Shown here piece by piece: positions 1 to 7,638 of a stretch of 64,000 nucleotides of DNA. Where the stretch lies: NCBI RefSeq assembly GCF_020424085.1, contig NZ_CP080203.1, positions 2,852,001-2,916,000 on the forward strand, read 5' to 3'. The notes beneath the pieces were generated by a model that was given only the letters and a program-made list of their open reading frames with translations, had not been told where the DNA came from and ran no database searches. A program made the translations under genes and the position numbers. Source of the stretch: Mycetocola spongiae (GTDB taxonomy: Bacteria; Actinomycetota; Actinomycetes; Actinomycetales; Microbacteriaceae). Every line of letters starts with the position of its first letter. Within the stretch, counting starts at the first letter, position 1.

Positions 1-830
1 ACGCCGGAATCATCCGCCACCGGGGCGGGCGAGACCCCCTTAATCACGAGGGTGGTCCCGATCACGCTGTGGCGATCACCCAGGCCGAGGGCCCCCGCAC
101 CAAACTGGGCGGCGCAGCCATCGGTGGTCCCGGCGAGGATCGGGATACCCGCGGGCATCCCCGTGCGCTCGCACCACGCAGCCGAGGTCTCGCCCAGCAC
201 CGTGCCCGGCGCGACCACCTTAGGCAGCAGCTCCGGGGGCACCCCGAGGCGTTCCAGCACGGCCTCGGGCCAGCATAGATCCTGGGTATTATACCCGGTC
301 TTCAGCGCGCTGGTCCAATCGGTGGGGACCGCGTGCCCGGCCAGTGCCGCGCCGATCACATCGCCCTGATGAGCGATCCGGGCGGTACCCGCGGGCAGCC
401 CGCGGCGCAGCAGATCCATCAGCGAGGGCAGCGCCCAGGACGGCTGAATGCGCACCCCGAGCCGGGCCCAGAGCGCGGGTTCGGCGGCATGCACCTCCGG
501 GCCATGGGCCGCACCGCGGGCATCGTCATACATGATCGCCGCACCCGTGGCGCGGCCCGCGGCATCCACGGGAATGATTGTGCCCGAGGTCGAGCAGATC
601 GCGAGTGCCCGCAGATCGTGCACCCGCGCGCCCAGCGCGGCGCACACCCGGGCGGCAATATCCGCACACGCGGCGATCCACTCCGCGGGATCCTGTTCGT
701 GCCGCACTCCCTCGCGCACACCACCCAGGGGATGACCGGCCTGGGCCAGGATCTCGCCCGCCTCGTCCACCACCAGGGCCTTCACGCTCTGGGTGCCCAG
801 GTCGATGCCCAGCCACAGCGGTCCGGACAC
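1..830 (-). CDS. FGGY-family carbohydrate kinase (3' end cut by window edge)
   Basis: This reading frame opens with GTG at 830, which overlaps the TAG stop of the upstream kinase by one base (TAGTG), so the two genes are translationally coupled. Translation gives an N-terminal FGGY signature (LGIDLGTQSVKALVVD), then the N-lobe, with a GTTDG motif in the second half. The C-terminal ATP-binding lobe lies beyond the left edge. FGGY kinases phosphorylate sugars or polyols in the cytoplasm. It is the last visible gene of the leftward sugar operon and differs from its neighbour kinase, so the pathway may use two phosphorylation steps or two substrates. Substrate unknown; xylulokinase-like is only a family-level guess. 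Confidence 0.85.
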   Translation of the reverse strand, partial: MSGPLWLGIDLGTQSVKALVVDEAGEILAQAGHPLGGVREGVRHEQDPAEWIAACADIAARVCAALGARVHDLRALAICSTSGTIIPVDAAGRATGAAIMYDDARGAAHGPEVHAAEPALWARLGVRIQPSWALPSLMDLLRRGLPAGTARIAHQGDVIGAALAGHAVPTDWTSALKTGYNTQDLCWPEAVLERLGVPPELLPKVVAPGTVLGETSAAWCERTGMPAGIPILAGTTDGCAAQFGAGALGLGDRHSVIGTTLVIKGVSPAPVADDSG

Positions 831-2287
831 TAGCCGCGCCATTTCTCGCGCGCCGTGCCCAGGTCATCGCGATAGCGCGCAAAGCCCGCGTCATAGGCGC
901 GGGTATTTTCGCGGTTGGGGGTGATCACATCGCGATCGGCCCGCCACGCGGCGCGGTCGATTGGGTCGCCCAGGCTATCCCAGGCCACGAGTGCCGCGCC
1001 GCGCGCGCCCACCAGCTCCTGGCGCGGCAGATGAATCGGCCGGCCCAGCACATCCGAGAACAGCTGGGCCCAGGCGCGGGACTTCATGCCGCCGCCCGTG
1101 GCCGAGAGCTCGCCGCTCAGCCCGATGGTATCGAAGATATGCCGCGCGGAATAGGCCACGGCCTCACACATCGCCCGGATGATATCGGCCTGGGTGCTGC
1201 CGAGTTCCAGCCCGGTGAACTGGCCGCGCGCGGCGGGGGCCACAAACGGGGCGCGCTCGCCCGAGGGGGAGAGGAAGGACAGCGCCCGCACGCCGTTGGC
1301 ACCCACCGGGCTGCCCTCGATCAGCGAGCCCAGATCCTCCATTGCAAAACCAAAGAGGCCGCGCATCCAGTCCACGCTGGTGGTGCCCACCATCGAGGGC
1401 ATAACCCGCAGATAGAGGCCCTCCTCGGGGGTGGTTTGCCACATACCCGCGGGCTCGCTGCCGGGGATGACCGTGGCATCGCGGGTATAGGACTGGCAGC
1501 TCAGGGTGGTGCCCAGCACCACGGTTCCCTCGCCCTCGTTCAGCGAGCCGCAGCCGATTCCGCAGGCCTGAACATCAAACGGACCGCCGCTCACCGGGGT
1601 GCCGATGGGCAGCCCCAGCAGGTCGGCACCCTCGGCGTTCAGGGCAAAAAGAACGCCCGGGGGAGTGGGCGGCGCGAGCAGGTGCCGCCACTCGGAGATG
1701 CCACACAGGGCGATGGCCTCCTCGTTATAGGTGCGCGTGACCACGTCCAAAAACGGCATCGACGCATCCGCGGGGTCCACGGTGATCACGCCGGTCAGGC
1801 GCTGAACCACGGCATCCGCGCAGTGCCCGGCCACGGCCGCGCGCTCCAGGGACTCGGGCTCATGCCGCGCCAGATAGGCGATCAGGCCCGCATGCGAGCC
1901 GGCAAAAATACCCGAACCTGTCAGCTCAAAGGCGCGCTGCACCACCGAGGTGGCACCGCCGCGATTCCACTCGGCCACGATATCGCTCGCCCGGGCATCC
2001 AGCCAGGAGATCGGGGGGCGCACGGCGCGGCCGCGCTCATCACGCAGCCACAGTCCATCCCCCTGCGCGGTGATGGCCACGGCCTCGACCCCGCCCGGGG
2101 CGCGCACCGCAACCTCGCGGGCCACTGCCCGCACCGTGCTGATGACCTCCTCGAGGTCCTGCTCCACGCGGCCATCGGGATAGCGCAAGAGCTGTGAGGA
2201 GCGGCTGGCATGGGCGATAACCCGGCCGTCGCGATCGATCAGGGCGGCCTTGGTCACCGACGTTCCCACGTCGATTCCGAGGATCAT
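830..2287 (-). CDS. FGGY-family carbohydrate kinase
   Basis: A full-length 485-residue FGGY kinase. It begins MILGIDVGTSVTK, the phosphate-binding signature, and has a Gly-rich ATP-lobe motif (ATGGGMKSRAWAQL) near residue 390. The segment around residues 70-95 (ITAQGDGLWL followed by SWLDARAS) resembles erythritol-kinase-type FGGY proteins as I remember them; this is a family impression, not a search result. The ATG overlaps the dehydrogenase TGA (ATGA, 2284-2287) and its stop overlaps the next kinase start, so three enzymes form one coupled operon. Expected role: ATP-dependent phosphorylation of an imported sugar or sugar alcohol. The exact substrate cannot be read from sequence. Confidence 0.87.
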   Translation of the reverse strand: MILGIDVGTSVTKAALIDRDGRVIAHASRSSQLLRYPDGRVEQDLEEVISTVRAVAREVAVRAPGGVEAVAITAQGDGLWLRDERGRAVRPPISWLDARASDIVAEWNRGGATSVVQRAFELTGSGIFAGSHAGLIAYLARHEPESLERAAVAGHCADAVVQRLTGVITVDPADASMPFLDVVTRTYNEEAIALCGISEWRHLLAPPTPPGVLFALNAEGADLLGLPIGTPVSGGPFDVQACGIGCGSLNEGEGTVVLGTTLSCQSYTRDATVIPGSEPAGMWQTTPEEGLYLRVMPSMVGTTSVDWMRGLFGFAMEDLGSLIEGSPVGANGVRALSFLSPSGERAPFVAPAARGQFTGLELGSTQADIIRAMCEAVAYSARHIFDTIGLSGELSATGGGMKSRAWAQLFSDVLGRPIHLPRQELVGARGAALVAWDSLGDPIDRAAWRADRDVITPNRENTRAYDAGFARYRDDLGTAREKWRG

Positions 2288-3351
2288 GACGCGCTGGTGG
2301 GAGCGGCATCCAGCACGGCGGGATTGGCCACATAGAGCGGGCGCTCGCCGGCCAAAAAGAGCGCGGCCTCGTGGGCGATCACGCGGGCGGCGCGCTCGGC
2401 GGTCTGCCGGGTGGCCCCCGCGAGGTGCGGGGTCATCACCACATTGGGGGCGGAAAACAGCGGCCAGGTGGGTCCCGGGGGCTCCTCGTCATAAACGTCC
2501 AGGGCGAGGGCCCCGAGGGCTCCGCTCTCCAGGAGTGCGGGCAGCGGGGCATAGTCGAGGAGCCCGCCGCGCGCGCTATTAACCAGCACCGCGCCGTGCG
2601 GCAGCAGGGCGAGGTTCTCGGCGTTCAGCAGGTGGTGGGTCTCCGGGGTGAGCCGGGCGTGGATGCTGATCACATTGCTCGCGCGCAGCACATCCTCGAG
2701 CGGGAGCACACTCACGCCCTCGGCCGCGGCGGCCTCCACATTGGCATAGGGGTCATAGGCGAGCACGCGCGCCCCAAAGGCCTGCAGGATCTTGGCAACG
2801 ATCCGGCCGATTGCGCCATAGCCCACGAGGCCGATCGTATTGCCGGAGATCTCCCGCCCGGTCTGCGCATAGGTATAGTAATCGCCGCGCCACTGGCCGT
2901 TTTTCAGTTCGCCATCGGCCACGGCGATCTTGCGCATCGCCGCGAGCATCAGGCCCACGGCAAATTCGGCGGCGGCCTGGGCATTACGGGCGGGCGCGAA
3001 GGACACCACAACTCCCGCGCGGGTCGCGGCCTCAAGGTCCACGTTCACGGGGCCGCCGCGGCAGACACCGATAAAGCGCAGCTCGGGGCAGGCATCAAAT
3101 ACGCGCGCGGTGAACGGGGCCATCTGGGTCAGGGCCACCTCGGCCCCGCGCAGGCTCGCGATCAGCTCATCCACATCGCCGCTGGCCTCGTCCACGCCCT
3201 CGACCGGGCCAAACGGGGTGAGCGGCCAGTCCAGGGTGACCTCGGTGTACGTGGCCGGGGCCGCGCCCGCCGCGTGCAGTTCCTCGCTCAGCGACGCCGA
3301 GAGTGTCTCGGCGAGGATGAAGTGATCTCCGGAGGAGAGGACGTGTGTCAT
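2284..3351 (-). CDS. D-isomer-specific 2-hydroxyacid dehydrogenase
   Basis: A 355-residue NAD-dependent 2-hydroxyacid dehydrogenase of the SerA/phosphoglycerate dehydrogenase-like family. The Rossmann motif GLVGYGAIG is at residues 174-182 and Asp200 ends beta-2, which favours NAD over NADP. The catalytic triad is Arg261 (SARGG), Glu290 (YDEEPP) and His309 (TPHLAGAT). I chose ATG 3351 with an AAAGG ribosome site about 8 nt upstream; an in-frame TTG at 3357 is possible. It is the first enzyme gene after deoR, separated by 106 nt that hold a palindrome at 3427-3441. It probably oxidises or reduces a hydroxyacid intermediate of the sugar pathway. Confidence 0.88.
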   Translation of the reverse strand: MTHVLSSGDHFILAETLSASLSEELHAAGAAPATYTEVTLDWPLTPFGPVEGVDEASGDVDELIASLRGAEVALTQMAPFTARVFDACPELRFIGVCRGGPVNVDLEAATRAGVVVSFAPARNAQAAAEFAVGLMLAAMRKIAVADGELKNGQWRGDYYTYAQTGREISGNTIGLVGYGAIGRIVAKILQAFGARVLAYDPYANVEAAAAEGVSVLPLEDVLRASNVISIHARLTPETHHLLNAENLALLPHGAVLVNSARGGLLDYAPLPALLESGALGALALDVYDEEPPGPTWPLFSAPNVVMTPHLAGATRQTAERAARVIAHEAALFLAGERPLYVANPAVLDAAPTSAS

Positions 3352-3426
3352 GAGCAACCTTTTCTACATTGAAGGGTGTTGCGCGACGGAAGATCGAGCG
3401 CTGAGTTCAGATACTAACAGCACAAA

Positions 3427-3441
3427 TGTTAAGTTTTAACA
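3427..3441. promoter_or_regulatory. Palindrome TGTTAA-GTT-TTAACA, candidate DeoR operator
   Basis: A perfect 6-bp inverted repeat with a 3-bp spacer in an AT-rich patch between deoR and the dehydrogenase. The position suits an operator or promoter for the leftward catabolic operon. A second AT-rich patch lies in the divergent deoR/binding-protein gap but does not carry the same palindrome. Confidence 0.4.
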
Positions 3442-3457
3442 GCGAAGTTGTGATTTT

Positions 3458-4237
3458 TTAGAGTTCGGCCACGTGAACCGTGGTGATATCGCGGATCTGG
3501 GCGATAAATTCCTCGCTGACATCCGAGGTGAGAATCACATCGCTGAACTCGCTCAGCTCGGCAAAACGGTGCAGCGAGGTCTTGCCCACCTTGCTGGAAT
3601 CCATGAGCAGCACCGTGCGGGTTCCGCAGTCCAGCATGGCCTGCTTCATCTCGATAATGCTCTGTTCCTGATGGTAGGTGCGCGTGGTATCCATGGCCGA
3701 GGAGGAGTGGAACGTGAAGTCCACGGCGTAATTATCCAGGCCCGTGAGCGAGGCCGGGCTGATGAAGGAGTTATGCGAGCGCGAGTAGCGCCCGCCGATC
3801 ATGAAGAGCTGAATCTCGTCGATATCCACAAATAGATCCGCGATGGGACGGAAGTTGGAGACCACGGTGAGGGGCTGTACCTCCGCGAGAATCCGGGCCA
3901 GGGCGAAGACCGTGGTGCTATCGTCCAGCATCACGGACATGCCGGGTTCGATCAGCTCCAGCGCCTTGCGGGCGAGGGCATCCTTGGCCGCGGAGTTCTG
4001 TTGCATGCGGAATTCGGAGCTGGATTCAAACGCGCTGGTGGCCTGGGCGGATACGCCCCCGTGGAAGCGGCGCAGGAAGCCGCGGCCCGCGAGCTCGTCA
4101 ATATCGCGGTGGATGGTCATGGCCGATTTTTCGGTGAGTTCGGCGAGCTCGGCGGCGGTCGCGGACCCGTGCTCGGCCACATAGGCGATGATGCGCTGGT
4201 GCCGTTCGGAACGCTTATTGTGCTGTGTGTCCTTCAA
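3458..4237 (-). CDS. DeoR-family transcriptional regulator
   Basis: A 259-residue DeoR/GlpR-type repressor. It has an N-terminal winged helix (RHQRIIAYVAEHGSATAAELAEL, then SAMTIHRDIDELAGRGFLRRFHGGV, about residues 12-65) and a C-terminal DeoRC sugar-phosphate sensor domain with the typical D-D-S/T-T motif (VMLDDSTTVFALA). Such regulators are released from DNA by a phosphorylated sugar, which fits the adjacent kinases. The only start I can find is TTG at 4237; no good Shine-Dalgarno precedes it. It is divergent from the ABC importer and heads the kinase/dehydrogenase operon, so it very likely controls both arms. Confidence 0.88.
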   Translation of the reverse strand: MKDTQHNKRSERHQRIIAYVAEHGSATAAELAELTEKSAMTIHRDIDELAGRGFLRRFHGGVSAQATSAFESSSEFRMQQNSAAKDALARKALELIEPGMSVMLDDSTTVFALARILAEVQPLTVVSNFRPIADLFVDIDEIQLFMIGGRYSRSHNSFISPASLTGLDNYAVDFTFHSSSAMDTTRTYHQEQSIIEMKQAMLDCGTRTVLLMDSSKVGKTSLHRFAELSEFSDVILTSDVSEEFIAQIRDITTVHVAEL

Positions 4238-4420
4238 AGTTTTCCGCCCCCAGAGTTGGTCATGTCAGGCCATCCTATCGACTCAATTTGATAACGCGAC
4301 GATAAAAATATCATTCCGGGTGGTAGTAATCACGTTTTTAGTGTTATTCTCGCTGACAGCTGCACCAAGAACACCAACCCCCACAAACCACAGAGCTGTG
4401 GTTTAGCCCGAGGAGATTCA
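4238..4420. promoter_or_regulatory. Divergent promoter region deoR / sugar importer
   Basis: A 183-nt AT-enriched divergent gap. At 4385-4404 there is a perfect 9-bp inverted repeat AAACCACAG-AG-CTGTGGTTT ending 6 nt before the AGGAG ribosome site (4411-4415) of the binding-protein gene. This may be an operator in the 5' leader or an mRNA hairpin in front of the ribosome site. The AT-rich stretch 4288-4345 is the likeliest place for the two core promoters. Confidence 0.55.
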
Positions 4421-5500
4421 ATGATGAAGTTCTATAAGCGCAAGATTGCCGTGGTCGGCGTTATCGCCGCCCTCACCCTGTCGCTCGCGGCCTGTAGTAG
4501 CGAGGACGGCGGAAACGGAGGCGGCGGAGACGCCGCCAACGGCAAGGTCGCCTTCCTGATGCCCAACCTCGCCAGCACCCGCTTTGAGCAGCAGGACAGC
4601 CCGCTGTTCAAGGCCAAGATCAAGGAACTCTGCGAGGGCTGCGAGGTCATCTATCAGAACGCCGATGGTGATGCCGCGAAGCAGCAGCAGCAGGCCGATG
4701 CCGCGATCACCCAGGGCGCAAAGGTCCTGGTCCTGAACGCCGTGGATACCACCGCCGCCGCCTCGATCGTGGACTCCGCGCAGTCCCAGGGCGTCGCCGT
4801 GATCACCTATGACCGCCCCATCCCCAAGGTCGAGGCCGACCTGTATATCTCCTTCGATAACGAGGAGATCGGCCGCTCGATCGCGCAGAGCCTCGTGGAC
4901 CACCTGCCCCCGGCCACCGGCGAGCAGGGCATCCTGATCGTAAACGGTTCGCCCGCCGATAACGCCGCCGGCCTGATCCGCGATGGCATCCATAAGTCGG
5001 TGGACGCGAGCGACTATACCGTCCTCGCCGAATACGACACCCCCGACTGGGACCCCAAGAAGGCCCAGGACTGGGTCTCCGGACAGATCACCCAGTTTGG
5101 TGACAAGATCATCGGCGTTGTGGCCGCCAATGACGGCACCGGAGGCGGCAGCATCGCCGCCTTTAAGGCCGCCGGCTGGGCCACCGTCCCCCCGGTGACC
5201 GGAAACGACGCCGAGATCGCCGCGATCCAGCGCATCGTCTCGGGCTCGCAGTACAACACCATCTCCAAGCCGATCAAGATCGTCGCCGAGGCCGCGGCCG
5301 AGGCCTCGATGGCCTTCCTCAAGGGCGAAAAGCCCACCGGTGACGCCGATGTTTTTGGCACCTCCGCCCGGATCTTTATCCCCACCGTGGTCACCAGCGA
5401 GAACGTGAAGGAGGTCATCTTCGACGGCAAGATCTATACCGCCGCGGAGGTCTGCACCGCCGACTATAAGGCCGCCTGCGACGCCCTCGGCATCAAGTAA
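4421..5500 (+). CDS. Sugar ABC transporter substrate-binding lipoprotein (XylF/RbsB type)
   Basis: A 359-residue periplasmic-binding-protein-like lipoprotein. A Lys/Arg n-region and hydrophobic core end at the lipobox LAAC with Cys25, so it should be lipid-anchored outside the membrane. A Gly/Glu linker follows, then a type-I binding fold. The stretch around residues 105-150 (KVLVLNAVDTTAAAS, VITYDRPI) resembles xylose-binding XylF. It delivers a monosaccharide to the permease downstream. The ribosome site AGGAG lies 5 nt upstream of ATG 4421; a second ATG at 4424 is also usable. First gene of the rightward importer-aldolase operon, divergent from deoR. Confidence 0.92.
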   Translation: MMKFYKRKIAVVGVIAALTLSLAACSSEDGGNGGGGDAANGKVAFLMPNLASTRFEQQDSPLFKAKIKELCEGCEVIYQNADGDAAKQQQQADAAITQGAKVLVLNAVDTTAAASIVDSAQSQGVAVITYDRPIPKVEADLYISFDNEEIGRSIAQSLVDHLPPATGEQGILIVNGSPADNAAGLIRDGIHKSVDASDYTVLAEYDTPDWDPKKAQDWVSGQITQFGDKIIGVVAANDGTGGGSIAAFKAAGWATVPPVTGNDAEIAAIQRIVSGSQYNTISKPIKIVAEAAAEASMAFLKGEKPTGDADVFGTSARIFIPTVVTSENVKEVIFDGKIYTAAEVCTADYKAACDALGIK

Positions 5501-5536
5501 CCCCCACCGCGCTACACGAAAGACAAAGAGATCATC

Positions 5537-6328
5537 ATGACCGATCCCGGGTACGACCCGAGTTCCCTGCACCAGGTGTTGAGCCTGCGTGGCGTCAGTA
5601 AAAACTTTGGCGCGGTAGCCGCGCTGACCGATATCGATCTTGACGTGCACTCCAGCGAGGTGGTCGCCATCGTCGGCGATAACGGCGCCGGTAAGTCCAC
5701 GCTGGTCAAGATCCTGTCCGGGGTTCACGCGCCGAGCTCGGGATCGATCACCTTCGCCGGGGAACCGGTGGAGATCGTCAGCCCGATGGCGGCGATGCAG
5801 ATGGGCATTGCCACCGTGTTCCAGGACCTCGCCCTGTGCGACAACCTGGACGTGGTGAATAACCTCTTTCTGGGTCGCGAGCTCTCGCCGCTGCGCCTGA
5901 ACGAGGTGGACATGGAGGTCAAGAGCTGGGAGCTGCTGCGGCAGCTCTCGGCGAAGATCCCCTCCGTGCGCATCCCGGTGGCCTCGCTCTCGGGCGGGCA
6001 GCGACAGACCGTCGCAATCGCCCGCTCGCTACTGGGCGAGCCCAAGCTGATCATCCTGGATGAGCCCACCGCGGCCCTCGGCGTGGCCCAGACCGCGGAG
6101 GTTCTGAACCTCGTGGAGCGGCTGCGCGAGCAGGGCCTCGGCGTGATCATGATCAGCCATAATATGGCCGATGTGAAGGCCGTGGCCGACCGGGTAGCGG
6201 TGCTCCGCCTCGGGAAAAATAACGGAACGTTTGCGGTGAAGGACGTCTCCAGCGAAGACCTGATTGCGGCGATCACCGGCGCCCACGACAACGTGGTGAC
6301 CCGGCGCGCAGCCGGTCGCGAGAGCTAA
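5537..6328 (+). CDS. Sugar ABC transporter ATP-binding protein (single domain)
   Basis: A 263-residue ABC ATPase with Walker A GDNGAGKST (47-55), Q-loop near VFQDL (94-98), signature LSGGQ (151-155), Walker B LIILDE (171-176) and a switch His in MISHNM. XylG and RbsA have two fused ATPase domains; this one has a single domain, as in FrcA-type importers, so it should work as a homodimer. It lies 36 nt after the binding protein and 11 nt before the permease, consistent with one operon. It powers uptake of the unidentified sugar from the cytoplasmic face. Confidence 0.93.
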   Translation: MTDPGYDPSSLHQVLSLRGVSKNFGAVAALTDIDLDVHSSEVVAIVGDNGAGKSTLVKILSGVHAPSSGSITFAGEPVEIVSPMAAMQMGIATVFQDLALCDNLDVVNNLFLGRELSPLRLNEVDMEVKSWELLRQLSAKIPSVRIPVASLSGGQRQTVAIARSLLGEPKLIILDEPTAALGVAQTAEVLNLVERLREQGLGVIMISHNMADVKAVADRVAVLRLGKNNGTFAVKDVSSEDLIAAITGAHDNVVTRRAAGRES

Positions 6329-6339
6329 GGGAACCGATC

Positions 6340-7593
6340 ATGACCGATACTCAATCCTCCGCCCCTCCCGTGGCCACCGATCTTCAGGACGAGCGCCTGC
6401 GCACCCGCAGCGGCGTGCGCGGCGCGATCGCGAACGGCATCGACCGGGTGCGCTCGGGTGATCTGGGCTCGCTGCCCGTGATCATCGGGCTGCTGGTGAT
6501 CTGGACCATCTTCCAGATCCTGAACCCGTTTTTCCTCTCCCCCGGAAACCTCGTTAACCTCGCGATGGAATCCGCCGCCATCGGCATCATCGCCCTCGGC
6601 ATCGTGGGTGTGCTGCTGGTGGGTGAGATCGACCTCTCCGTGGGCTCGGTCTCGGGCCTGGCCGCCGCGATCGTGGGCGTCACGTTTGTCAACCAGCGCT
6701 GGCCCCTGATCCTCGCGATGCTCGCGGCCGTGGCCGCGGGTGCGCTGATCGGCTGGCTCTATGGCCAGATCCACAACCGCTTTGGTGTTCCGACATTTGT
6801 GATTACCCTCGCGGGTCTGCTGGGCTTCCTGGGCCTGCAGCTTTTTGTCCTGGGACCCACGGGAACCATTAATATTCCGTTTGACTCGGGCCTGGTCTGG
6901 TTTGGTCAGAAGGCGTTTGTCTCCGAGCCGCTGTCCTATGCCCTCGTGGTGCTGGCCGTGGCCGGCTATGCCGCAATGGCCCTGGCCACCGCGCGCCGCC
7001 GCACCCGGGCCGGGCTCTCCGCCCAGTCCCGCACCAGCATCTTTGTGAAGACCGCGGCGCTGGCCGTGCCGCTGCTCTTTGTGACCTGGTATCTCAACCA
7101 GGCCCGGGGAATCGGCTGGATGTTTGTGCTGTTCATCGCCCTGGTGCTGATCATGAACTATGCCTATACCCGCACCGCGTGGGGCCGTTCGGTCTTCGCC
7201 GTGGGCGGCAACGCCGAGGCCGCCCGCCGCTCGGGAATCCGGGTTAAGAGCGTATATACCTCGGTATTTATCCTGTGTTCCTCGCTCGCCGCCTTTGGTG
7301 GGCTGATGGCCGCCGGACGCCTCGCCGCCTCCTCGCAGAGCAGCGGCGCGGGAGACGTCAACCTGAACGCGATCGCCGCCGCGGTGATCGGCGGAACCAG
7401 CCTCTTTGGTGGCCGCGGCTCGGCCTTTGCCGCGCTGCTGGGAATCATCGTGATCCAGTCCATCTCCAGCGGCCTGACCCTGATGAACCTGGACTCCTCG
7501 TTCCGCTATATGGTGACCGGCGCGGTTCTGCTGCTCGCGGTGATCCTCGATGCCGTCTCGCGCCGCTCGCGCTCGAGCCATGGCAAGGCCTAG
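6340..7593 (+). CDS. Sugar ABC transporter permease (XylH/RbsC type)
   Basis: A 417-residue polytopic membrane protein with about ten hydrophobic segments between residues 48 and 412. It contains the family motif region EIDLSVGSVSGLAAAIVG (about residues 90-107), typical of BPD_transp_2 monosaccharide permeases. A hydrophilic linker around 215-230 (ATARRRTRAGL) gives the longer XylH-like form. With the preceding ATPase and lipoprotein it forms the complete importer. Ribosome site GGGA lies about 7 nt upstream of ATG 6340. Confidence 0.92.
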   Translation: MTDTQSSAPPVATDLQDERLRTRSGVRGAIANGIDRVRSGDLGSLPVIIGLLVIWTIFQILNPFFLSPGNLVNLAMESAAIGIIALGIVGVLLVGEIDLSVGSVSGLAAAIVGVTFVNQRWPLILAMLAAVAAGALIGWLYGQIHNRFGVPTFVITLAGLLGFLGLQLFVLGPTGTINIPFDSGLVWFGQKAFVSEPLSYALVVLAVAGYAAMALATARRRTRAGLSAQSRTSIFVKTAALAVPLLFVTWYLNQARGIGWMFVLFIALVLIMNYAYTRTAWGRSVFAVGGNAEAARRSGIRVKSVYTSVFILCSSLAAFGGLMAAGRLAASSQSSGAGDVNLNAIAAAVIGGTSLFGGRGSAFAALLGIIVIQSISSGLTLMNLDSSFRYMVTGAVLLLAVILDAVSRRSRSSHGKA

Positions 7594-7638
7594 TCACCCC
7601 TCCTCTTCCCCTCGCTTCACTACACACCTAAGGACATC

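Noticed and set aside
578-2197. Long plus-strand frame over the kinase
   Set aside because: Antisense to a clear FGGY kinase; composition typical of a shadow frame.
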